Positions 49,296 through 59,378 of a stretch of 64,000 nucleotides of DNA are shown here, one piece after another. Both the position numbers and the translations under genes were made by a program. The number at the start of each line of letters is the position of its first letter. Position 1 is the stretch's first letter. The stretch comes from Ceratodon purpureus (taxonomy: Eukaryota; Streptophyta; Bryopsida; Pseudoditrichales; Ditrichaceae), in the NCBI GenBank assembly GCA_014871385.1, contig CM026423.1, positions 17,163,690 to 17,227,689 of the forward strand, read 5' to 3'. Under the pieces are notes generated by a model. That model ran no database searches and was not told the DNA's origin. It saw nothing but the letters and a program-made list of their open reading frames with translations.

Positions 49296-51827
49296 ATGCA
49301 CAACACAAGCTGCAAGGGGAAACAGTGTATGCAGGGAAAGAGAGTACTACAGGAGCTGTCCGCGGCGGGGAGAGAGGCGGGAGGGACAGTGAGGGTGGCG
49401 GGGGAGAGTGTAGTTGGGGAGCGGGAGTGGGGAACGCGAGTGGGAGCGGGAGTGGGGAACGCGAGTGGGAGCGGCGGGAGCTTCGGCGAGGGAGGAGGCG
49501 CAGTGCCTGACGGGGTCGGGGTCGGGGTCGGGCCTGTAGTGTCTGACGGGGTCAGGGGAAGGTGGAAGGGCGGGGAGGGATGGTTCGGGAGCGGGGTAGG
49601 GATCGAAGGGAGCGGGGGAGGGATCGAAGGGAGCGGGGGAGGGATCGAAGGGAGCGGGGCAGGGAGGGTTGGTTGCGGGAGAGTGGGCCAGGGGAGCGGG
49701 GGATATGTTGAGGGGCACAGGGGAGGGGTTCAGGGGGTAGGGGGGATCAGGGGAGGGGTTCAGGGGATAGTGGAGAGCAGGGACTTGGGTGGGGGGATTA
49801 GGAGGGTGAGAGAAAGGGAATTGGGGGCCAGAGAAAGAGGGGGCGTGGGAGGTGGGGCCGAAGTGGGGAGGGTTGAGATTCCAGGGGGTTTTAGGGGAAA
49901 TGAAGGGGAGGGGGTTGGGGTTGGAAATTTGGAGTGGGGTACATTTGGAGATTATGAGGATGATGACTTTGAAAATGATGAACATATCCCTACACAAATT
50001 CCACCGATACATTTACGGAGACGTACAAGAATTGGAGAAGATGATATTATTCCTACACGACAAGGACAAAGAAGAAATATTTATGAAGTGCCAACCCTTG
50101 AGAGTGGAAGTGACGACTCCAATTATGAGGATGATTTTAGCGAGGATGAGGATGGGCAAGAAGGAATGGAGGATCATGATAGTATGAAATATGTTTATCG
50201 CGATGAGACTTGGAGCAAGATTCATTTCACATATGATCCACATCCTATGGAGTTTGTGGGTGTGTCTATGTCTAATATTTTTTGGAGGGTTTTTCCCACG
50301 ATGTTGCAATTGTTCGGGATGTTTTGGACGCATACCATTCTACGGGGCATTGTAAGAGAGACGAACCGGTATGCGACGGAGGTTGATGGTTTCGGAAATT
50401 CTATGGGAGGTCTAGATTGGAAGGAATTTACGGTGGGAGAACTCAAGGCTTTTATGGCAATTTGGTTGTACATGGGGATGAAGCGTCAACCAAATATGAA
50501 ATCTTATTGGCATAAGAAGGGTTCAATTTTCCATTGTTCTATTATCTCTAGTATTATGACGAGGTCACGGTTTTTGGAGTTGACTAGATGCTTGCACATC
50601 ACAAATCCGGCAACATATGTTCGTGAAAAAGATTTACCGGGATATGATAAGTTGGGACAAGTGAGGTGGTTGATAGATTGCATTCGGGACAATTGTAGGA
50701 CTTCGTGGACTTTAGGGAAGTATTGCACCATTGACGAAATGATGATCCGATACAAACGGTCTTATTGCCCTTTGCGCCAATACATGCCCCAAAAACCACA
50801 AAAACGGGGCATAAAGGTGTGGTGTTTAGCTTGTTCCACATCCAAGTACGTGTGGAATTTTTCCATTTATTGTGGAAAATCGCAAGTAGTTGAGGATGGG
50901 CCACCGATTGGTAGAGGAGAGCCGAAATTGGCACACAAAGTAGTTTTAGATCTCACGAGCGGTATATGTGGGAAGGGACATGTCATTGCAATGGACAACT
51001 TTTTCACAAGTATTGGACTTTTCAAGGACTTATTGAGTAGGTTGATTTATGCAACCGGGACCATGCGATCTAATCGGGTCGGTTTACCTAGTGTATTTCG
51101 AAACACCAAGATTTATATGAAGAAAGAGCAGGGTTGGATGGATTGGAGAATGCATGAATCGCGGTCAATTTCAACAATATTATGGAAAGACAAGAAACCG
51201 GTACTTCTTCTTTCAACCCATGCCCAACCTACTATACCCCCATGTTTGCCTATCCAAACCGTTCCACGTCGGAATGGAGCAAACCGTGACGATATCCCCA
51301 CTTCACCTATGCACCTAGAATACACCACTCACATGCGGGGAGTTGATGTTGCCGATCAACTTAGAGCTTCATATTGCACTCAAAATCGGTCGCACAAGTG
51401 GTGGCATCGGATTTTCTTTTTTTTACTTGACATGACCGTTGTGAACATGTTTTTGGTGTATCTTGACAAATGTAAGACGGCTACTCCAATTCGTAAACCT
51501 ATGACGCATTTACAGCTTAGAACGGAATTGTGTGAGGCTTTATTGCATCGGTGGAATGGGCGGGATTGCGATGACATTGTAGAAACCCCTAGCGGTAGAG
51601 GTTTATGTTTCCCCGTATACTCAAGGAAGAGGAATCCTTGTGTGGTGTGCAACAAGGCCAAGACCAACTCCGGGAAGAGGCCACATTACTATTGCGGGTC
51701 GTGTGGTAACAAATATATGTGTGTTGGGAAAGACTCTTGTTTCCAAAAATATCATGAGGAACTTCGGAGGCGAAGGCTAGAGAATGTAAGTATTCTAATT
51801 CCCATTATCTTTTTTTTTCCTTTGTAA
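49296..51827 (+). CDS. piggyBac transposase (catalytic ORF, 843 codons)
   Basis: Residues 1-210 are Gly/Arg/Val low complexity coded by a G-rich tract; 215-300 are acidic (EDDDFENDEHIPTQIPP, SEDEDGQEGMEDHD). The DDE_Tnp_1_7 domain covers about 310-720: D480 in CTIDEMMIRYKR, D567 in VIAMDNFFTS and D684 in MRGVDVADQLRASY correspond to the catalytic D268, D346 and D447 of the insect piggyBac. The C-terminal Cys-rich domain is CVVCNK...YYCGSCGNKYMCVGKDSCF. Known role: cut-and-paste transposition at TTAA. The ATG at 49296 (MHNTSCK) is only the first in-frame Met; the true N-terminus may come from upstream exons. A strong donor (AAT|GTAAGT, 51786) suggests a further C-terminal exon instead of the tail NVSILIPI. 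The core has no break. Confidence 0.88.
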   Translation: MHNTSCKGKQCMQGKRVLQELSAAGREAGGTVRVAGESVVGEREWGTRVGAGVGNASGSGGSFGEGGGAVPDGVGVGVGPVVSDGVRGRWKGGEGWFGSGVGIEGSGGGIEGSGGGIEGSGAGRVGCGRVGQGSGGYVEGHRGGVQGVGGIRGGVQGIVESRDLGGGIRRVRERELGARERGGVGGGAEVGRVEIPGGFRGNEGEGVGVGNLEWGTFGDYEDDDFENDEHIPTQIPPIHLRRRTRIGEDDIIPTRQGQRRNIYEVPTLESGSDDSNYEDDFSEDEDGQEGMEDHDSMKYVYRDETWSKIHFTYDPHPMEFVGVSMSNIFWRVFPTMLQLFGMFWTHTILRGIVRETNRYATEVDGFGNSMGGLDWKEFTVGELKAFMAIWLYMGMKRQPNMKSYWHKKGSIFHCSIISSIMTRSRFLELTRCLHITNPATYVREKDLPGYDKLGQVRWLIDCIRDNCRTSWTLGKYCTIDEMMIRYKRSYCPLRQYMPQKPQKRGIKVWCLACSTSKYVWNFSIYCGKSQVVEDGPPIGRGEPKLAHKVVLDLTSGICGKGHVIAMDNFFTSIGLFKDLLSRLIYATGTMRSNRVGLPSVFRNTKIYMKKEQGWMDWRMHESRSISTILWKDKKPVLLLSTHAQPTIPPCLPIQTVPRRNGANRDDIPTSPMHLEYTTHMRGVDVADQLRASYCTQNRSHKWWHRIFFFLLDMTVVNMFLVYLDKCKTATPIRKPMTHLQLRTELCEALLHRWNGRDCDDIVETPSGRGLCFPVYSRKRNPCVVCNKAKTNSGKRPHYYCGSCGNKYMCVGKDSCFQKYHEELRRRRLENVSILIPIIFFFPL
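49500..49870 (+). repeat. G-rich tandem repeat tract inside the transposase ORF
   Basis: The 21-bp unit GGGATCGAAGGGAGCGGGGG occurs about three times (49597-49660), followed by AGGGGTTCAGGGG-type repeats, and preceded by GGGGTCGGGGTCGGGGTCGGG. Many runs of three to five G on one strand give G-quadruplex potential. It codes for repeats of GIEGSGG. Slippage here is a likely cause of the frame discontinuity with the upstream exons. Confidence 0.75.
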
Positions 51828-52189
51828 TGGGTATATTGGCATGAATAATAGTTACACATTCAAAGTTATTTTATTTATTTTTGTAGTTTGTAGTTTTTTC
51901 CTTCACTTCATTCACAAAAACATTATAAATATAAACCGACCAAAAGAATAAAATACTAATTTCTCTACTACAAACTATTTGATAAAGTAGATAGTAAGAA
52001 AAAATATTTTAAAAAATTGTTAAAAGAAGTCTCTCAATTGATTTACACATGTTGGGGTAGAGGAGGGATAGGCAAGGAAAAATATTGGATTGTTTGGGTG
52101 CTCACGGCCAATGTGTTTGGTACAGAGACATAATTAGGTCCCTTCAAAGGGGAGAGGTAGCGCAATAAGGAAAAGGAGCCTTTACGATA

Positions 52190-52500
52190 CTTGCGGATTT
52201 AGGGGTCGGACTTGAAAGGAGGAGGGGCGTGGGAGCAGTTATGGACGGGGCAGTCCCTGCCAGCGGGGAAAGGGACGCGGTTGCGGGGCTCACTGCCAGC
52301 GGGGCAGTGGACATAGGAGGCGAGGAGCGGTTGAGCGAGGGAGGGTCCTGAGAGGGACAGTGCGTCGAGGCCGGGGGAGGGGAGTCGGGGTCAGGGAAGG
52401 GAGTCGGGGTCGGTCAGGGGAGTCGGGGTCATGATGGGGGAAAAGCGAGCGGGTTGGGAGGGGTTGGGAAATCTGGGGCAGGGTATTGGCAAGGGGGTTT
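52190..52500 (+). repeat. G-rich tract in the 3' part of the piggyBac element
   Basis: Repeated GGGGAGTCGGGGTCAGGG-like words between 52370 and 52440, and CCAGCGGGG repeats just before. It mirrors the GC-rich segment 47880-48300 on the other side of the transposase gene. No coding function is evident. Confidence 0.55.
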
Positions 52501-53139
52501 CATGGGGTGAAGGTGACTGTACCCTTCATTCCAAGGCTGTACCCCCTGCCCAAGAACTGATTTTTAAAAATAAGTAAATTTTTCCATTTTGAGTAACAAT
52601 TTTGTATAATTTTAATGATTTTTTTTTATGAACTTGAAGTATATGGTGTGGGCGATATACTCACCGTTCAGATTTCATTATTTCTCAAAATTAGAATCAC
52701 TAGAATTTTGAAAGCTAATATGGTAAAAGAGATGTCATATACAATGTGAGATTTTGCAAAATTTATTTCCCTTATGATCTTATCTTTTTTTGCAATTTTT
52801 TTTTTGGATTCATGTATTTCACATTGTCTACTTCTTGAATTTGCCGAAGCACCAACTTGTGAAGTGGAGAAATCTCACTCCATTGGAGGTCAAACCTTGC
52901 TCCTTCACTCGGGCACTACAAAAAAAAAAAATCAAAACTCCATCAAACGCTATAATCTTCTAATCCGTTTGTTCAAAAGTCATGAAAAAAATTAGGGACA
53001 TTCTGAATATCACAAGGTCTAAGATCCTACGGTTAAATTCCAAAAAAAAACTTTAAAAAAAAATTCACACAATTCTATTACAAAATGGCAGATTTGGGGA
53101 CTTTTGTGACAGAAATTGTCAAGGAATTTTAGGGGTTAA

Positions 53140-54117
53140 GATTCAAGAGGCCAATTATTGGTGAAAAAAAGAACCTCTTATTTTTTGAGTTGTTTATTTT
53201 AAAATTAAAAATATTAAAGTTTAATAGACTTTGAGTTTACCCAAGAATCTTGACCTTAGTAAACTCCCCTTACAAAAAGTGTTGCTATATAATTGGCAAC
53301 CATGTCATTTATTCATCCATGCTTGAAGTTTTCCAGAGTAGAAGTCTTGGCCATAGTATACATTCTAGCCAATCAAATTGCTCCATTCCCTTGGAATTCA
53401 TGACAAGTGGACTTCTCCAGCCTAGTCTAAAACCGCTCCAAGTCCCAGCTGGGGATGTCCTGTGCACGCTGTGTGCAAAAGTGCTAAATCATTACCCACT
53501 GTAAACCCATCCGATCAAGTTTTTAAAAAATTCAAAATTCACACCTAGTTAAATATTCTTCCCATTTAGATCTTTTGCTTACTCTCCAACCATGGAAGGC
53601 TTCCATCAGATGAACATACACATGAGTCTCGTGGCAACAACATCAGCCAGTACAGTAGTAGTCACAGGCCTACAGCGAAAGTGAGGCCCAACCAAATTCA
53701 AAGGCACAAAACTTGTATCATTTCACAGCTGAGAAAATTTCATTCCAACGCAAAGAGAGATGCCAGGCAATACGCTTTTGAGCGACGTGAGGAGAGAGAA
53801 GTCCCAAGTCCCCTGCCAAGTCCCAGGTGGAAGATGCCAATGAACCACTACTTTGGACAATCAAACCATGAATACTGAATAAATCCGAATTCAAAACAAG
53901 CACCTACGCCACGAGAGGTTCTGACTGTATAGTTGAAAACAAAAGCAGAGCAAATTAAATTCAAGTCCACCACTAAGTCTTAGTCTACGGCTTATGAATA
54001 GAAATACAAAACTACTTGAGTGTAAAATTCTCAGTATAATTAATGATGAGGATGGTCAAATCTAATTAAAGTTTATTTTTTAGATTTGACAAAATAATAG
54101 TTCTAGTTTGAGTTTGA
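53140..54117. other. Intergenic DNA between piggyBac and the SINE
   Basis: No gene recognised. Short frames at 53250-53504 and 53681-53878 lack motifs. Sequence composition is unremarkable. Confidence 0.4.
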
Positions 54118-54401
54118 TGATCGCCAAGTCACAAGCTCGTTGTTGGTTGGTGAGAGTGCTTATCTCATATAACTGGTCCGGGTTCAAATCCCAATGGACT
54201 CGTTTGAGTAGATGTGGGGTATGTAGTGACTTGGCACTACCAAGTGAGTAATCGCAGGTAGGAAAAGAATTGTACCAATCAACAGCCCACCACTTGTGTC
54301 ATATGAGAGAGTGCTATTACTCGCAAGTAGGAAAAGAATTGTACCAATCAACAACCCACCACTTGTGTCACATGAGAGAGTGCTGCCATATGCTAACAAA
54401 G

Positions 54402-54435
<34 letters not shown>
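54118..54435 (+). mobile_element. tRNA-derived SINE with poly(A) tail
   Basis: The head resembles a tRNA with a CAT anticodon-like loop: an A-box-like TTGGTTGGTGAGAGTG near 54143 and a good B-box GGTTCAAATCC at 54181-54191. The body contains a ~69-bp unit twice (GTAGGAAAAGAATTGTACC at about 54257 and 54326), and a run of 34 A (54402-54435) ends it. RNA polymerase III promoter boxes, body and A-tail in this order are the hallmark of tRNA-derived SINEs. No clear target-site duplication was found, so the 5' edge is approximate. Confidence 0.72.
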
Positions 54436-54437
<2 letters not shown>

Positions 54438-55345
54438 TTGGCTACTAATTTTTTATTTTATTCTATGACATCTAAAATTATTTTGTATGTTTCAAAATCT
54501 TTATAATTGAACTAAACTTAGTAAACAAAATTGATTTCAGTTAGCAATTATTTAAGCATTAAATTTTGATATTGATAATTTTTTTGTTTGTATTGAATTA
54601 ATCTATATTTTCTTTTCATATGAAATAATATATGAGCACATTGGATTATATATTTGTAATATTGATATATATTTTTCTTTGTTTATTGTCACTTTTTCAT
54701 ATGGTTAGATTCCAAAGTATCATCCTTTGAAGTTTGTGTTTCTTTATTGTATAATTTAATATATTTGGAATGTGATTACGTCGGTCTGTTCACTTTATCA
54801 TTATACAAGTGTGTGACCAGAAATTTTAGAAGAGGATAAAAGCCATACATGGGTTCAATGGTTTCAGTGCTTAGAACAGAAATATTTGTTGATATGGAGT
54901 GATTGATGTGCAAGAGTTTTGTAAGCATGAACTATGTGATTTAGGCAATGAAGTTTGTGAGGTTAGAATTTGAGTAAAAGTATTTAGTTTCTTGTGTTGA
55001 GGAAAGTGTTGCTATCTATTTTGAGCTCAGCAATTGATAGTATCATGTATGGACGATATTTTGAGTTTTAGGTGAATATACAGCTAAATTTTCTACAATC
55101 TAAGATTCTGTTCTAACTAGATTTGATATGTTTAGTATGTACAGATATTTTGTTTACGTGTATTTAAAGGAGTGTTTTGGTGGTGTGTATTCTGGAATGT
55201 ACTAGAGTGTACTTTTATAAAGTGTGAAAGTATATATATCGTTTTATGTGTGTTTCTTTCATATGTGTAGGAGAGTGTTGGAGTTGTAGAAGACTAGTGC
55301 AGAGACGTTGGCATTTGTTTTCAATTTGCATAGTATTTATTGATC
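54436..55345. other. AT-rich 5' flank of the two-domain gene
   Basis: No gene recognised. The last 300 bases probably include promoter and leader of the gene at 55346; no convincing TATA box or splice pair could be fixed. Confidence 0.35.
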
Positions 55346-56242
55346 ATGGCAGGTGTTGTAGTTATAGATTTAGACGAAGTGACCAGTGCTTCATCAAGTT
55401 CATCTTCAGATTCGATTGTGTCTAAAAAACGTGGAGTAGTACATGGAACAAGTTCTGCTTCCATTCAATCTATGAAAGGAAATAATGTTGATGAGGGTGC
55501 TGATCGTAGTTTGCGGCGTGTTCGTCCTTGTTTGAAAGATCTAAGTTCTACAATATGGCATGGAAGTCTTCAAAATGATGCACGTGCATTGGTGATAGTT
55601 TTGAAGGTCGGTTATGTTTTGCCTCGTGGTCCAGAGTATTTGTTTGAGGGATGTTTTGAAGGTTTAAATGTGGACCAAGTGACCCATCCTGTTACAAAAG
55701 ATGGTATTGGTCATCATCGATGGTTAAAGGGACCTATGCAACCTATTTGGCAACTAGATAGAGCATCCCTTGTCACCACCATATTGCAAAGGATTTTGGA
55801 ATTTGTGAAATTTTGTTTCAAGGAGGTGAAAGATCATCAAAAAGTGGAGGTATTGCCATCTGAAGATCAATTCTTGAAGCTCGGTTTATGCAGTGGAGCT
55901 AACATCATTGCGAATCAAGGCCATCAAGAAGTTGCACCATTGTTGCCTAAGGCGAAAAGTAGTTTGTCTAAGTCTTCTTTCTGACATGGTTGTTTGACAA
56001 AAGATGCTCTTGCTCTTGTCCTCGTTTTGAAAAGGGGTACTCTTGTGCAAGGTGGCCCAATGTTTCTATTTGAGGGTCGCTATGAAGATTTAATCGAAAA
56101 ACAACTAACCTACAGGGTTATCAAGAATGGTGATGGATATCATCGATGGTTAGAAGGTCCATTAAAGCTTGTGCAGAGGAAAGATATGGGAGCTTATGTT
56201 ACAACTACAGTACATAAGGTATTGGAGTTTATAGGATTATGA
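55346..56242 (+). pseudogene. Two-domain protein of unknown family, split by one in-frame TGA
   Basis: One frame runs from ATG 55346 to a stop at 56240-56242 (298 codon positions) with a single internal TGA at 55982-55984. Residues 1-65 are Ser-rich. Two copies of an ~86-residue domain follow. Unit 1 (71-154) has WHGSLQNDARALVIVLK, PEYLFEG and HHRWLKGP, then VTTILQRILEF. Unit 2 (213-296) has HGCLTKDALALVLVLKRG, PMFLFEG and YHRWLEGP, then VTTTVHKVLEF. The TGA falls exactly where unit 1 has its first Trp (TGG-CAT-GGA against TGA-CAT-GGT), so a TGG to TGA change is the simplest reading. The upstream part alone would be a 212-residue one-domain protein. I do not recognise the family. Confidence 0.6.
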
Positions 56243-58283
56243 TGTTGATAGTTTATAGAATCAGCTACCATAACGTAAATTTGGGTATCAGAGTTTGAGT
56301 TATGGTTAGTAGTTGAAGTGTGATATATTGAGTTGGCTTGTTTCTTGCCAATTGATTTTTATTGAAACTTATAAATTATACTTTGTAATCGTTTAGATAT
56401 GAGTTATATATACAAGCATATAATTTAAGATATGATCACCGTCTACAATCTAGTATCTCCAATTTTAGCTACCATGATTTTTTGTTTGCACTACCATGAT
56501 GTTTTGTCTGCATTAATATGATTTGTTTGATATATCTCAAAGTTGTGCTCAAATTGGGAATAAGTTAAGGTTTTACAGCTAACAACTTTATTTTTGGTTA
56601 AATAGTATATTCTTGAAGACAACAACTTCTCTATTATTTGCTAAAGACAAGAATTCTATTAATTGTAGACACGTTACATCACATGATTACGACATTGGTT
56701 ACTGAGTTATCAATTGGAATCTGTGACCAATCATATACTCACCATTATTTTGTAAAATAATTAAGACTTATCATCTTGTATGTCTATTTGTCGTATTCGT
56801 TTGTAGTTTTCTGAATCATTTTTTAAATAATAGTAATTAAAAATTTGCTTTAAAAAGTATCTAAATTTTTTGGTGTACATTTATGACAAATATTAAAGTG
56901 CAGTATCCCTTGCCAACTCCCTTTAAACTTTAAAATATTTTGTGGTGTAAATAAAGACCATTTGCAAGAGTATTGCACTTCAAATGCTCGGCGAGCAATT
57001 TTTTTTCACTGTCGCAAGGGGTATTGCCTCACAATGGTTTGGCGAGCAATTTTGCTATGCCGTGAGGGGTATTGCGTGGCAATACCCCTCACCAACTACC
57101 TCCAAATCTTAAATTGCTCCCTGGTCCAAATAAAGAGCACCGGCGAGGGGTATAGCACATCAAACGTTTGGCGAGAAATTTTTTCCTATATGCGAGAGGT
57201 ATTGCTCCGCACTACCCCTCCCAACACTGTAAACAACTACTCGCCACCCTTTCAAATACTAACTTCATATTTTTCAAGTTTTGTTTGTAATTCATTTTCA
57301 AATTGAAAGGATTGCTACCGTCTACAAATGATTAATTTTAGTAAAATAATATATATGATTTCCTAATAAATGATTTGCAAAGAATGTAGACTATATTTGA
57401 GATTTCAATGAACTTTTTTGCACCAAGCTATAAACTCTATTGTTGGTTGGATAAGTTTTTATTTATTTATATTCCTCTTCATATAGTAAGAATAATATCG
57501 TGATATTAGTATGATAAAATTAATATGTAATTATAAAATGATAAAATTTCAATCTATGCAATCATTTATAATGTGACATTAATTATTTATATGATTTTTG
57601 TAGCACAAGAATCTACACTATCACATATTCAAAAGGTATATTGAATGTATTTTTTGAATGCCATAAATATGGCTAATGTAGTACATAAGGCTAAAAAATG
57701 GCTAATGCTAACAACTTTGTAAATTCTAATAGCCCTATACTATTGCCAAAAATGTGGTATCTTTCTTAGCTTTACTAAAAAAGACCCTATTCTACCATGG
57801 TAAACAAGAATTTTGTATTGAACAATAGAAACAATGTTGTGCACTATTCTTAAAAGAAATTACATCATACTTTGAAATCTAATATTTGTTACAATGTGTT
57901 TCCAAAAAGTAAAACTGTTGAAATTAATAATAAAAAATATCAATGTGAAACATCCATTTATAATACTTTGTACGTATAATTATGCTGTGTCCTTTATGAA
58001 AATCATTTAAAAACTCAATTCTTTAGTGTCACAAAGTTAAGTCTATATACAATCTAATAATTCCTCTAATAGTAATATGATGTAATTATTACCAGATTAT
58101 CGTTCTTTTAAATTTATTGAGCTCAAACTTTGTCCTTGTTTGTCTTGGATCTATTTAGATTGTATTAACTATATATCTTTTATTTGAATATATATAGCAT
58201 ATCATTTTAATATTTAAAAATATATAAAATAATAATAATATAGAGTCTTTGGTTGTATAGTATGTGTTTATTGTAATTTTATT
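56243..58283. other. AT-rich intergenic DNA with a local repeat
   Basis: No gene recognised outside the repeat region at 56890-57240. The rest is AT-rich with short frames only. Confidence 0.4.
56890..57240. repeat. Diverged tandem repeats with a perfect 14-bp hairpin
   Basis: Words of the type GGCGAGCAATTTT, GAGGGGTATTGC and CCAAATAAAGAGCACC recur two to four times. At 57062-57092 GTGAGGGGTATTGC and GCAATACCCCTCAC form a perfect 14-bp stem around a 3-base loop. The layout could be remnants of a MITE inserted into itself or of a tandem array; terminal repeats and target duplications were not found. Confidence 0.6.
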
Positions 58284-59378
58284 TAGGAAAACAAGGAAGA
58301 AAATTGTTGAATTTTGAACAATGGAAGTGTGTTTGATAAGTTTTAAATGCAATATAAATTGGTTTATGATAATCAAGTCAATATGATTCTGATACATAAG
58401 ATACAGAATCATTTCTTTGAACATTTGTCCATATGTGGTCTAATTGAGTTCTTCCTTTTGTGGTGCTTGCACAAAATTGAGATTTTAGATTGAATTTTTT
58501 CATAAAATCTAATAATTTTGATTTATTCTGGGTGATGTTGTTGCATTCTAAAATATCAACATTGAAATCTCCTAGGATGATAGTTGGACAATGTGTAGGA
58601 GATTTATCCATTAAAGTTTGAAGACTATTTAGAAATGTAAATAACGAACACTTGTGAGCCTTATAAATACATATGATGTGGATAGCTTTTCGTGTTTTTG
58701 AATTAAATGTAGCTACAATAAATTCTGAACCATCAACGGTGAGTGTTTCGGAGCAATCTAAAGTCATGCTCTTGTCAGATAACATCAATAAACCATGACC
58801 ATCAAATGCCAATAAATAATTGTATTTTGATGTATTAATAAATTTGTGTATATCATTTGATGGAGACTGTAATCTATCTATTAGACACAAGATGTTTGAA
58901 CTTTGAAGATTGTGGTCACTAGAAATGTCTTCAAAATGTTGACGCAAAGAATTAATATTAAGTGCTTGTATGATTATATGGGAAGGTTGAAACTTTTTGA
59001 AATTTAAAACACTTGACGCCCACATTGCAATGTTTGTTAATCTCATCATTTCTAATCGTACACGTTCATCTACATGAAAGTTGTCACTTTGAAGGGGTGC
59101 TAATAAATATAACCTCTCTTTTGTACGTATGCGTGATAATGCTGTGTATGTCAAACCATGCTTTCTAACATTGGTGGGATCAAATACCAACTCATCGAGT
59201 GATAATCCTTGAGAACGATGAATGGTTCGAGCAGCTGCAGGTTTGACTGGGAATTGAGTTCTTGTTATTACATGAGATTGGGTTTTTCCTGCTCGTATTT
59301 CTTTAATTAATGGCTCAAGTGGTGTCCATTCCTTTTTCTATTTCATGTGTGTAATAGTGTGCAAGTTTTTTCTCTTGT
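58284..59378 (-). pseudogene. Helentron helicase C-terminus and EEP endonuclease domain
   Basis: After a disturbed junction (TAA and TAG codons, frame change near 59320-59390) the frame resumes with WTPLEPLIKEIRAGKTQSHV and the last helicase motifs (AARTIHRSQGLSLDEL; YTALSRIRTKERLYLL). Then comes an endonuclease/exonuclease/phosphatase fold: ALNINSLRQHFEDI, IILGDFNVDI and TTKGRTQLDHIWTN. A TGA at about 58379 stands where the family has Trp (SESY-stop-LDYHKP for SDHKP-type), after which DYHKPIYIAFK continues to about 58284. Known role of EEP domains: DNA cleavage, thought to aid target-site nicking. Confidence 0.75.

Larger units (their letters stand above)
47649..53135 (+). mobile_element. 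Full-length piggyBac transposon
   Basis: A 5487 bp element flanked by TTAA at 47645-47648 and 53136-53139. The ends are CCCCTAAAGGAC on the left and CCCCTAAAATTCC on the right (reverse complement), so the common inverted tip is CCCCTAAA. It carries a piggyBac transposase ORF (49296-51827) and N-terminal exons from 48730. Two GC-rich tracts (47880-48300 and 52190-52500) flank the gene. Subterminal motifs near the right end (AAGATCCTACGGTT at 53021-53034) recur in the non-autonomous elements at 10412-11340 and 31603-32431. Known: piggyBac elements insert at TTAA and excise without footprint. Confidence 0.88.

Noticed and set aside
49347..50012. 221-codon proline-rich minus-strand frame
   Set aside because: It is the reverse-strand shadow of the G-rich repeat in the piggyBac transposase gene.
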